Assembly (NCBI GenBank): GCA_022615215.1 | Contig: JAKEHD010000042.1 | Span: forward strand, 1-7,754 | Origin: Blastocatellia bacterium | Lineage (GTDB): Bacteria > Acidobacteriota > Blastocatellia > UBA7656 | DNA: 7,754 nucleotides | Reading direction: 5' to 3' | In this document: positions 1-6,246 of the stretch, one piece after another | How positions within the stretch are numbered: the stretch's first letter is position 1 | Layout: each line of letters starts with the position of its first letter | Notes under the pieces: model-generated | The model's input: only the letters and a program-made list of their open reading frames with translations | Told to the model about the DNA's origin: nothing | Database searches by the model: none | Made by a program: the position numbers and the translations under genes

Positions 1-118
1 GAGGAGCAGGGGTGCAGAGGAGCAGGGGAGCAGAGGAGCAGGGGTGCAGAGGAGCAGGGGAGTGGGGGGGGGTAGAGGAGCAGGGGGGCAGGGGTGTGAA
101 AATGCAGGGGAGCAAGGG
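1..118. repeat. G-rich tandem array, 16-bp unit with 32-bp higher-order period
   Basis: Four back-to-back 16-mers fill 1-64. Units at 1-16 and 33-48 read GAGGAGCAGGGGTGCA, and the unit at 17-32 differs by one base (A for T at position 13), as does the start of the fourth, so the array alternates with a 32-bp period. A run of nine G follows at 64-72, then a fifth unit at 75-90 and degenerate GGGG-bearing pieces to about 118. The array continues off the left edge. It has no coding character. Replication slippage is the likely origin. The G runs on the plus strand are spaced about 12 nt apart, so a compact G-quadruplex is less favoured here than in the opposing array at 180-231. Confidence 0.85.
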
Positions 119-177
119 TGATTGGATCATTGCGCGATTAGCTGATTGGGTATAAACGAGAGAGTGAAGAAGAATAG

Positions 178-236
178 CTCCCCTGCACCCCCGCACCCCT
201 GCTCCCCTGCTTTCCTTCTCCCCTGCACCCCTGCAT
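178..236. repeat. C-rich inverted counterpart; G-quadruplex-prone minus strand after the kinase stop
   Basis: Six runs of four or five C lie at 180-183, 188-192, 196-199, 204-207, 220-223 and 228-231, separated by TGCA/TGCT-type spacers. This is the reverse complement style of the G-rich array at 1-118, with about 60 bp of ordinary sequence between them. On the minus strand, the coding strand of the upstream kinase gene, the runs become G tracts. The four from 207 down to 180 have loops of 4, 3 and 4 nt, a canonical G-quadruplex pattern beginning within about 10 to 35 nt of the stop codon. The transcript could instead pair this segment with the array at 1-118 into a long hairpin. Either might end or stabilise the mRNA; that role is inference. 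Confidence 0.7.
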
Positions 237-239
237 ACT

Positions 240-1811
240 TTACAGCTTGTCTTCGCCGCGCATGTAGTATTTGAAGGCCATCTTCGCAAGCTTCCACACC
301 TTGCCCCATTCGATGTTGCCCGCTTCGCCGCGTATCAATTGATTGACTATGAGGCTGCGGAGATAGCGCCCTTCGCGCTTGAACATGAAGCCTTTGGCGT
401 ATGGGCGCGCTACCTCGAAGAAGTTGAAGTTCGGATCGACCATAGTGCCTATGCCTTCGAGCGTCATGATGGCGCGCACTATGTATGTGAAGTTCGCGGG
501 GATGCGGAAGGGGAATTCATAAATGACATGCGCGAGGTCGAAGATCAGTTCTTTGAATTGCACTTCGCCGAGCTTCTTGCTCAAGTAGCGGTCGAAGAGG
601 GCTTCGATCACGGGCTTGAAGCGGTCTTCTTCTTCTGCGGACAGTTCTATGAACCCAAGCTGTATCATGTCGTTTACAAGCCCGTACACGTCGCGCTCGA
701 CTATGTGAAAGAAAGCGTTTATGAGCTTCGATTGAAGCTCCATCGAGAGGCGGCCCGTCATGCCGAAATCGAAGAAGGCCAATCGCCCGTCGGCCATCAC
801 GCGCAGGTTGCCCGGATGCGGGTCCGCATGAAAGAAGCCGTCTTCGAGCAATTGTTTCAGATAGGTGCGCGCGAGCAGTTTCACGACCTTGTGCGGATCG
901 TGCCCTTCGGCTGAAAGCCTGTCGGTGTCTGTCACCTTGAGGCCCTCTATGAATTCCATGACGATCACTCGCCCTGTCGAAATCTCAGGGTGGATGGCGG
1001 GCACATAGACATCTTTCCATTGGGCGAAGTTCTTCCTGAACTCTTCGGCGTTGCGGACTTCCTGCTCGTAATCGATCTCTTCGAAGATGGTCCCGCGAAA
1101 CTCGGCAAGCGTTCCCTGCCAGTCGACTCCGCGTATGAGGTTCGGATAGCGGTCGAGCCTCTTAGCTACGCGGCGCAGGACGGTTATATCGAAATCTATC
1201 TGCTCGCGAATATCGGGGCGTTGAATCTTTACGGCGACAACCTGACCCGTCTTGAGCCTCGCCTGATGGACCTGTCCGAGGCTTGCGGCGGCTACGGGTT
1301 CATCGTCGAAGCTTGCGAAAATATCTTCTATGCGGGCGCAGAGTTCCTCTTCGACTATGGCGCGCGCCTGTTCGGAAGGGAAGGGCGGCACCTGGTCCTG
1401 AAGCTGCGATAATTCCTGAATATATTCTACGGGGAGGATGTCTGCGCGAGTGGCGAGGGTCTGACCTGTTTTAATGAAAGTGGGACCGAGGCGGATGAGT
1501 TTATCCCTGAGCGCAGCGCCTTCCCTGTGGCGAAGCTCTGCGGGAAGGATCTTTTTCCTGCCGAACCAGCCGCGCGAATTGATGAAGACCCTCGCGCCGA
1601 ATACGAGAAGCGATAGCGATATTCGCAGCAGTCGCAGATAGCCGCGCACGCCTATTTTTATGGTTGCGTCGGTCGAGACGGCGGTTTCTGATGGGGGAGA
1701 TAATTCGAAGGATTCAGGCAATGCGACCGGCTCCGCCGATTGCGGAGCAGCTTCTATCAGCTTTGTCTTTTGCTCTTGCATCAACTGGTCATACGATTTA
1801 CGGGGGCGCAA
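240..1811 (-). CDS. ABC1/AarF/UbiB-family atypical protein kinase
   Basis: A 523-residue member of the ABC1 (UbiB/AarF/COQ8) family, protein-kinase-like ATP-binding proteins tied to isoprenoid quinone biosynthesis or lipid homeostasis. Visible motifs, in order: the family signature KTGQ at residues 114-117 followed by TRADILP; the Ala-rich nucleotide loop AAASLGQ near 174-180, which replaces the usual Gly-rich loop; the AVKIQRP lysine at 195; the EEIDYEQE segment at 244-251; the catalytic FHADPHPGN at 327-335; and the metal-binding FDFG at 347-350. A hydrophobic stretch at about 58-78 may contact the membrane. The C-terminus carries no clear pair of transmembrane helices such as UbiB of E. 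coli has, so it is closer to the general ABC1K type and its substrate is unknown. The start used is TTG at 1811; an ATG at 1781 (residue 11) is an alternative, and neither has a good Shine-Dalgarno. The gene follows tyrS after 94 bp on the same strand. Confidence 0.93.
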   Translation of the reverse strand: MRPRKSYDQLMQEQKTKLIEAAPQSAEPVALPESFELSPPSETAVSTDATIKIGVRGYLRLLRISLSLLVFGARVFINSRGWFGRKKILPAELRHREGAALRDKLIRLGPTFIKTGQTLATRADILPVEYIQELSQLQDQVPPFPSEQARAIVEEELCARIEDIFASFDDEPVAAASLGQVHQARLKTGQVVAVKIQRPDIREQIDFDITVLRRVAKRLDRYPNLIRGVDWQGTLAEFRGTIFEEIDYEQEVRNAEEFRKNFAQWKDVYVPAIHPEISTGRVIVMEFIEGLKVTDTDRLSAEGHDPHKVVKLLARTYLKQLLEDGFFHADPHPGNLRVMADGRLAFFDFGMTGRLSMELQSKLINAFFHIVERDVYGLVNDMIQLGFIELSAEEEDRFKPVIEALFDRYLSKKLGEVQFKELIFDLAHVIYEFPFRIPANFTYIVRAIMTLEGIGTMVDPNFNFFEVARPYAKGFMFKREGRYLRSLIVNQLIRGEAGNIEWGKVWKLAKMAFKYYMRGEDKL

Positions 1812-1905
1812 CGTTGCTATAGAAAGATTCTAAATCAACCTGGGCGAAATCTGGAAAGACAAACAGAAAATCTCCGTCATCCTTGAACCTATAAAACAAG
1901 GTGAG

Positions 1906-3120
1906 TCACTTGAAAACCACGCGCAGGAATTTTCGCTTGCCTACCTGAATCAATGCCTCACGGCCCGGCTCTGCTTCTATGTCGTGCTTCACATCGCTTA
2001 TGCGCTCTTCGTTTACGCGGACGCTGCCCTGCGCGACGAGCCTCTGGGCTTCGGCGACCGAAGGCGCAAGCCCCTCGGCTGCAATCAGTTTTACAAGCTT
2101 CACAGTCTCCGCAGATCTTTCGACTACGGGTATGTCCGAAGGCAACTGGCCTTCGCGGAACATGCGGTCGAATTCGTCGCTCGCCTCAGAGGCTTCACGT
2201 TCAGAATGAAAGTCTGCGACGATCTGCCGACCTAACTCGGCTTTGACTTCGCGCGGGTGGCGCTCTCCTCGCGCTACGGCTTGTTTCAACTCTTCGACTT
2301 CAGTCGCGGACATGTCGGTCAGCAACTCATAATAGCGCCACATCAACTCATCGCTTATGGACATCACCTTGCCGAACATATCGCGCGCGGGTTCCGTGAT
2401 GCCTATGTAATTGTCGAGGCTCTTTGACATCTTCTGCACGCCGTCTAATCCTTCGAGCAGCGGCACGGTCATTATCAATTGAGGCTCTTTGATTCCATAT
2501 TCGCGCTGAATCTGGCGGGCCATCAGCAGATTGAATTTCTGGTCCGTCCCGCCGAGTTCCACGTCCGAAGCGAGCGCGACCGAATCGTACCCCTGTACGA
2601 GCGGATAGAGCAGTTCGTGCAGGCTGATCGGAGCCTGAGTCTCGAATCGTCGCTTGAAGTCTTCACGTTCGAGCAGTTGTGCAAGAGTAGCTTTCGCGGT
2701 CAGCCGCACGAAGTCTTCGGCTGAAAATTCGGACATCCATTCGCTGTTGAATCGCAATTCCGTGAGATCGGGGTCGAGCAGTTTGAAAATCTGTTCCTTG
2801 TAGGTCTCGGCGTTTTCGTCTATCTGCTCGCGAGTGAGCGGGGGGCGTGTGGCGGAGCGGCCCGACGGGTCGCCTATCATGCCTGTGAAAGCGCCTATCA
2901 GAAATATGACCCGGTGGCCGAGTTGCTGAAAGTGGCGCATCTTGCGTATGAGCACCGTGTGGCCCATGTGTATATCGGGCGCTGTGGGGTCGAACCCGGC
3001 CTTGACCCTCAGCGGCTTGCCCGTCTCAGCCGAGCGTTCGAGCTTGCGCCGCAACTCCGATTCGGGGATGCAATCTACGGTGCCTTTTTTCAGGTATGCT
3101 ATCTGTTCGTCTATAGTCAT
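1906..3120 (-). CDS. tyrS: Tyrosyl-tRNA synthetase, class I, TyrZ/type-2 form
   Basis: This 404-residue enzyme attaches tyrosine to tRNA-Tyr in the cytoplasm. The Rossmann catalytic core contains the HIGH-box variant HMGH at 51-54, the FTGMIGDPSGRS segment at 78-89, the tyrosine/tRNA-binding stretch LYPLVQGYDS at 171-180, the ELGGTDQKFN motif at 188-197 and the KMSKS loop at 230-234. An S4-type RNA-binding domain occupies about 341-400. Length, the DPTAPDIHMGH context and the DVELGGTDQ form fit the roughly 400-residue TyrRS subgroup (TyrZ-like) rather than the E. coli TyrS subgroup. The ATG at 3120 is the natural start: the family N-terminus begins only a few residues before the conserved core. 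The preceding bases show only a weak Shine-Dalgarno. It is complete, with no missing active-site motif. Confidence 0.97.
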   Translation of the reverse strand: MTIDEQIAYLKKGTVDCIPESELRRKLERSAETGKPLRVKAGFDPTAPDIHMGHTVLIRKMRHFQQLGHRVIFLIGAFTGMIGDPSGRSATRPPLTREQIDENAETYKEQIFKLLDPDLTELRFNSEWMSEFSAEDFVRLTAKATLAQLLEREDFKRRFETQAPISLHELLYPLVQGYDSVALASDVELGGTDQKFNLLMARQIQREYGIKEPQLIMTVPLLEGLDGVQKMSKSLDNYIGITEPARDMFGKVMSISDELMWRYYELLTDMSATEVEELKQAVARGERHPREVKAELGRQIVADFHSEREASEASDEFDRMFREGQLPSDIPVVERSAETVKLVKLIAAEGLAPSVAEAQRLVAQGSVRVNEERISDVKHDIEAEPGREALIQVGKRKFLRVVFK

Positions 3121-3164
3121 GGCATCAGGGGAAACGATGAATTATGAACGATGAATGATGATAT

Positions 3165-3217
3165 GATTCGCGCGAAAGGGTGAGTCGAAGCCTGAGCATA
3201 AAACGGTCACGCGAATC
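3165..3217. repeat. 8-bp inverted repeat, possible hairpin
   Basis: GATTCGCG at 3165-3172 and CGCGAATC at 3210-3217 are perfect reverse complements with 37 bp between them. The segment has no counterpart on the right side of the composite repeat, so it is the asymmetric part of that structure. Confidence 0.45.
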
Positions 3218-3220
3218 CTC

Positions 3221-3312
3221 CTGTCGCGTAGCGACAGCCTGAATTTAGCCGTGTCTTTCAAGGCACGGACCAGGGCGAGCCATAGATTTTTCGTCGCGCG
3301 AGCGACGATTGA
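3221..3312 (+). repeat. Three-hairpin repeat unit, copy 1
   Basis: The copy reads left to right as follows. Hairpin A is CTGTCGC-gta-GCGACAG (3221-3237). The conserved linker TGAATTTAGCC spans 3240-3250. Hairpin B is CCGTGTC-tttcaa-GGCACGG with one G-T pair (3249-3268). A spacer containing GCGAGCCATAGA follows, then hairpin C, TCGTCGC-gcga-GCGACGA (3291-3308), and ATTGA. The same order of elements is found on the opposite strand at 3421-3331. Hairpin C is identical in both copies over 17 nt, while the stems of A and B differ but stay paired. Confidence 0.75.
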
Positions 3313-3330
3313 TTTTTTGGCGCTCACCGA

Positions 3331-3421
3331 TTCAACCGTCGCTCGCGCGACGAGACAGAACAATATGTCGCTTTTCCCGGCTTTGAAAAACCGGGCTAAA
3401 TTCATAACGCCGCTACGCGGC
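3331..3421 (-). repeat. Three-hairpin repeat unit, copy 2 (inverted)
   Basis: Read on the minus strand, hairpin A is GCCGC-gta-GCGGC (3421-3409). The linker TGAATTTAGCC (3404-3394) is identical to copy 1. Hairpin B is CCCGG/CCGGG (3395-3376), again with TTTCAA in the loop. A spacer with GCGACATA follows, then hairpin C (3353-3337) and GGTTGA. Relative to copy 1 both arms of stems A and B have changed together. Because hairpin C is a palindrome, both strands translate it as V-A-R-A-T, which explains spurious open frames through the region. Confidence 0.75.
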
Positions 3422-3481
3422 TCTATTTTGCATATTGCTTCGATTAATTCCGCGTTCATCGTTCATCATTCCGCGTTTCTT

Positions 3482-5182
3482 TCAATATCCGACGGGGACG
3501 CCGCCCGATCTCGGGTCTGAAGCTCCGAGCCTCATCCCGCTCTTCGGGTCTATCATTATGCCTTCGGCATCGCCCATAGAACTGGATCTCTTGGCGAAGA
3601 CGTGCCCGCGTTTTTCGAGCGCCGCCCGCGTGTCGTTGTTCAACCCGTAAGGCTCCCAGCGTATTTCGTCGGGCATCCATTGATGGTGAAAGCGCGGCGC
3701 ATCGATGGCCTGCTGTATGTTCATCTCGAAATCTATGATGTTGACGATAACCTGAAGCACTGTGTTGATTATGGTCGGGCCGCCTGGACTGCCTATTGCA
3801 AAATAGACCTTTCCGTCTTTGAGCACGATGGTCGGGGTCATAGCAGAAAGCGGCCGCTTGCGGGGCGCGATGGCGTTGTTTTCGCTTTGAAGCAATCCAT
3901 AAGCGTTAGGCACGCCCGGCTTCGATGTGAAATCATCCATCTCGTTATTGAGCAAGACGCCCGTCCCGCGAGCGGTCACGCCCGAACCGTAACCGCCGTT
4001 CAACGTGTATGTGTTCGATACGACGTTGCCCTCTGCGTCAATGACTGTGTAATGCGTGGTCTGGTCCGATTCGTAAGCGACGGGCTTGCCCGCTCGAATA
4101 TCGGCGCTTGGGGTCGCCCGCTCGGGATCGATGGTCGCGGCGATTTCGTCGGCGTACGTTTTCGATATCATGCCCTCGACCGGGACTTTGACGAAATCCG
4201 CATCGCCCATGAATTCCGCGCGGTCGGCAAAGGCTCGGCGCTGGGCTTCGACCAGAAGGTGCAGGGCCGCAGAAGAGTTGTGGCCCAACTCCGACAGGTT
4301 GTAGCGTTCGAGTATGTTCAACATCTCTATCAGCGCCGCGCCTCCCGATGACGGCGGCGGCATGCTTATTATCTCGTGACCGCGATATGTGCCTCTGAGA
4401 GGTTTTCTTATGCTCGGTTCATACTCTTTGAGATCTTTTGCGGTGATGAGGCCGCCGTTCGCCTTCATATCTGCGGCTATGAGGCGGGCGGTTTCGCCCT
4501 CGTAGAATTCGCGCGGGCCTTTCTCTTTTATCCTTGCGAGTGTGGCCGCAAGTTCAGGTTGAGAGAGTCGCTCGCCTTCTTCGTAGAACTTGCCGTCGCG
4601 CAGGAATACCCTTTTACTATCGGGAAAGCGCGAAAGCAGTCGCTCGCTCCCTCTGAGGCTGCGCGCCGTGTGGTAATTCAAGATGAAGCCCTCGGCTGCG
4701 AGCCGCCGCGCCGGGTCGACTACATCCCGCCATTTCAATTTGCCGTGACGTTCGAGCGCGAGCGCCATCCCCGCGACCGTCCCCGGCACGCCGACCGCCC
4801 TGTAACCGATGGTCGATGCGTCCTTGATAACATTGCCGTCTTTGTCTAGATACATATCGCGGCTCGCGGCCAGGGGAGCGCGTTCGCGGTAATCTATGAC
4901 TTCGGTGTTGCCGTCCGCGCGCCTTATCATCATGAAACCGCCGCCGCCGAGGTTTCCCGCCGCAGGCCATGTGACCGCAAGCGCAAGCCCTACGGCGACG
5001 GCCGCGTCAACTGCATTGCCGCCGCGTTGCATTATCTCAACGCCCACGCGCGAGGCCACCTCGCTCGTTGAGGCGACCATTGCGTGCCGCGCGCGGACGG
5101 GTGTACGCGCAGCGGCGCGCTCGGAGACGGGCTGAACGATGGTGATCGAAATGATGAGCAGTAACAGGAGAGTCTTTTTCAT
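3482..5182 (-). CDS. ggt: Gamma-glutamyltranspeptidase (Ntn hydrolase), secreted
   Basis: A 566-residue gamma-glutamyltransferase precursor, which hydrolyses or transfers the gamma-glutamyl group of glutathione and related peptides. The N-terminus MKKTLLLLLIISITIV is a signal peptide, with likely cleavage near residue 25 after AAA, so it should act in the periplasm. The autocleavage site is TTHYTV at 375-380. Thr375 would become the new N-terminus and nucleophile of a 192-residue small subunit. The substrate-binding Arg lies in the YRERAP motif (Arg99 or Arg101), NAVDAAVA is at 56-63, PPPSSGGAAL at 275-284, the PLSAMTPTIV segment at 444-453 and the oxyanion-loop GSPGG at 464-468. The sequence between EMDDF and RPLSAM corresponds to the lid loop of E. 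coli-type enzymes, so this is a lidded GGT. The start is well supported by GAGGA 8 nt upstream. It follows the prepilin peptidase gene after only 31 bp. Confidence 0.97.
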   Translation of the reverse strand: MKKTLLLLLIISITIVQPVSERAAARTPVRARHAMVASTSEVASRVGVEIMQRGGNAVDAAVAVGLALAVTWPAAGNLGGGGFMMIRRADGNTEVIDYRERAPLAASRDMYLDKDGNVIKDASTIGYRAVGVPGTVAGMALALERHGKLKWRDVVDPARRLAAEGFILNYHTARSLRGSERLLSRFPDSKRVFLRDGKFYEEGERLSQPELAATLARIKEKGPREFYEGETARLIAADMKANGGLITAKDLKEYEPSIRKPLRGTYRGHEIISMPPPSSGGAALIEMLNILERYNLSELGHNSSAALHLLVEAQRRAFADRAEFMGDADFVKVPVEGMISKTYADEIAATIDPERATPSADIRAGKPVAYESDQTTHYTVIDAEGNVVSNTYTLNGGYGSGVTARGTGVLLNNEMDDFTSKPGVPNAYGLLQSENNAIAPRKRPLSAMTPTIVLKDGKVYFAIGSPGGPTIINTVLQVIVNIIDFEMNIQQAIDAPRFHHQWMPDEIRWEPYGLNNDTRAALEKRGHVFAKRSSSMGDAEGIMIDPKSGMRLGASDPRSGGVPVGY

Positions 5183-5190
5183 ATCATCAG

Positions 5191-5195
5191 TCCTC
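5191..5195 (-). promoter_or_regulatory. Ribosome binding site of ggt
   Basis: On the minus strand GAGGA lies 8 nt before the ATG at 5182. It falls in the 31-bp gap after the prepilin peptidase stop, which supports translation of ggt from a shared message. Confidence 0.6.
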
Positions 5196-5213
5196 GGTTT
5201 TGTGTTCGCAGTC

Positions 5214-6056
5214 TTATGTATACATTTCGACGTACCAGGTAATCAACTCGTGGCCGACAAACAGAACGATTATAGCCGCCGGTCCCAGGAATACGCCGAA
5301 CGGTATCTCCATCTTCATGGTGCCGCCCTTCAGCTTTATTAATAATACTCCTACGACGGAGCCGATCAACGAAGCGATGAAGATCGTCAGTAAGGTCTGT
5401 TGCCATCCGAGGAAAGCTCCGACCATAATCATCATCTTCACGTCGCCAAGCCCCATGCCTTCGACCTTGCGAAGCCACAGGTACAGGGCGCGCACGAGCC
5501 AGAGGCTTCCTCCTCCCGCGAGAGCGCCGAGCGCAGAACCCACAAGCGCCACGCCCCAATCGGGCCAGTCCGACAGACCGAATAACCGGCTCGTCCAGTT
5601 TACTATAACAGTGTCGGGCGCAAGGGCGCGCAGAACGATCATCAGCAAAAAGCCGGGATAGGTTATGGCATTGGGCAGCAGCTTATGGCGCAGATCGATG
5701 AAGACCAGCGGGACGATCAGAGACACGAAGACCAGATCGGCCACGAATATACGCGACCGCCCGTCACTCAGAAAAAGCAGAAGATAAAGGCAGGCGACCA
5801 GTAACTCCACCGCAGGGTATACGGGCGAGATCGGCGCGCGGCAATTGCGGCAGCGGCCTCGAAGTATCGCGTAGCTAAGAACCGGTATGTTGTCATAAGC
5901 CTTGACTGCAACATTGCAACTCGGACAGTGAGAGCCGGGAAAGATGATAGATTCGCGCCTCGGCAGACGATAAATGACCACGTTCAGAAAACTCCCGATC
6001 AGCAGGCCGAACACGAAGATCGCAATCGCTAGAAACGAGTCTGGCAGATATTCCAT
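5214..6056 (-). CDS. pilD: Type IV prepilin peptidase / N-methyltransferase (A24A family)
   Basis: A 280-residue inner-membrane aspartyl protease that cleaves and N-methylates type IV prepilins or type II secretion pseudopilins. The N-terminal domain reads GSFLNVVIYRLPRRES (21-36), then two CxxC pairs, Cys44/Cys47 and Cys69/Cys72, the zinc site of the methylating (bifunctional) class. Catalytic aspartates are Asp121 in FIDLRHKLLP and Asp205 in GMGLGDVKMM, the GxGxGDxK signature. IPFGVFLGP (251-259) is the conserved late motif. About six to eight hydrophobic segments are visible. The start was moved from the longest frame to the ATG at 6056: it has AGAAGGTG just upstream, and the protein then begins MEYLPDSFLA directly before the first membrane helix. 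The longer frame would start inside a repeat hairpin. No pilin or secretion genes are adjacent, so it probably serves operons elsewhere. Confidence 0.95.
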   Translation of the reverse strand: MEYLPDSFLAIAIFVFGLLIGSFLNVVIYRLPRRESIIFPGSHCPSCNVAVKAYDNIPVLSYAILRGRCRNCRAPISPVYPAVELLVACLYLLLFLSDGRSRIFVADLVFVSLIVPLVFIDLRHKLLPNAITYPGFLLMIVLRALAPDTVIVNWTSRLFGLSDWPDWGVALVGSALGALAGGGSLWLVRALYLWLRKVEGMGLGDVKMMIMVGAFLGWQQTLLTIFIASLIGSVVGVLLIKLKGGTMKMEIPFGVFLGPAAIIVLFVGHELITWYVEMYT

Positions 6057-6059
6057 CGT

Positions 6060-6067
6060 CACCTTCT
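6060..6067 (-). promoter_or_regulatory. Ribosome binding site deciding the prepilin peptidase start
   Basis: On the minus strand AGAAGGTG ends 3 nt before the ATG at 6056, with its AAGG core 5 nt away. No comparable site precedes the in-frame ATG at 6080 or the GTG at 6149. Confidence 0.6.
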
Positions 6068-6082
6068 TATTGAATAACATGT

Positions 6083-6164
6083 AAGGGCGATCCTCTGTGA
6101 TCGCCCCTCGATTGCCGCAACCGGATGGCTTGCAATGAGGGGTGGCCACAGAGGGCCACCCGTA
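6083..6164. repeat. REPIN-like pair of inverted hairpins
   Basis: Hairpin 1 is GGGCGATC-ctctgt-GATCGCCC (6085-6106) and hairpin 2 is GGGTGGCC-acagag-GGCCACCC (6140-6161), both with perfect 8-bp stems. Read on the opposite strand, hairpin 2 matches hairpin 1 in layout: TGTA, GGG stem, CTCTGT loop, closing CCC, then CTC(G)ATTGC. The flanks CCCCTCGATTGC (6104-6115) and GCAATGAGGGG (6132-6142) are reverse complements apart from one extra G, so the whole can fold as a cloverleaf-like structure. Two inverted REP copies with a short spacer is the REPIN arrangement known from REP elements mobilised by RAYT (TnpA-REP) transposases. No such transposase is in the window. It lies 24 to 30 nt upstream of the prepilin peptidase start. 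Confidence 0.75.
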
Positions 6165-6246
6165 CAGGAATTTTCAATTGTCCGGTTAAGTGTACTAGAG
6201 TGCGCGCCGATGTCCAGAAAAAATCGGCCGCTTCCGTCCGCTTCCC

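Larger units (their letters stand above)
3144..3466. repeat. Nested inverted-repeat composite (MITE-like), bounded by 12-bp inverted repeats
   Basis: This fills the 361-bp gap between ggt and tyrS, which holds no gene. The outer arms are ATGAACGATGAA at 3144-3155 and its exact reverse complement at 3455-3466. Inside are a GATTCGCG/CGCGAATC pair at 3165-3172 and 3210-3217, then two oppositely oriented copies of a hairpin-rich unit (3221-3312 and 3331-3421). The left arm lies in locally repetitive ACGATGAAT-type sequence, so the outer match could be low-complexity coincidence rather than true terminal repeats. No transposase is present. As a whole the region is symmetrical, with the axis near 3321. 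It sits downstream of ggt and upstream of tyrS, so it could also act as a transcript end or carry the tyrS promoter; I saw no convincing promoter boxes. Confidence 0.6.

Noticed and set aside
1..64. CRISPR array
   Set aside because: The 16-bp units are contiguous with no unique spacers and no cas genes nearby. This is a simple tandem repeat.
127..309. 60-residue open frame on the minus strand overlapping the end of the kinase gene
   Set aside because: It combines an off-frame piece of the kinase with the G-rich array, has no ribosome site, and resembles no protein.
339..914. Plus-strand open frame of 191 codons
   Set aside because: It is antisense to the kinase gene across the catalytic HADPHPGN and DFG motifs, and is a shadow of that gene.
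3142..3459. 105-residue open frame on the minus strand between tyrS and ggt
   Set aside because: It lies wholly within the inverted-repeat composite. The V-A-R-A-T segments come from palindromic hairpin C and appear on both strands, so the frame is a product of the repeats.
3602..4351. Long plus-strand open frame of 249 codons
   Set aside because: It is antisense to the middle of ggt, which has every catalytic motif of its family. The antisense product resembles no family and the frame follows from the GC-rich codon pattern.
6057..6149. N-terminal extension of the prepilin peptidase from a GTG at 6149
   Set aside because: The extension is encoded by the REPIN-like repeat, the start falls in a hairpin loop, and the family N-terminus and a good ribosome site support 6056.
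6206..6228. Rho-independent terminator after the DUF819 gene
   Set aside because: GCCGAT and ATCGGC can pair, but the stem is only 6 bp with an 11-nt loop and no T run follows on the minus strand; the run of T lies inside the loop.
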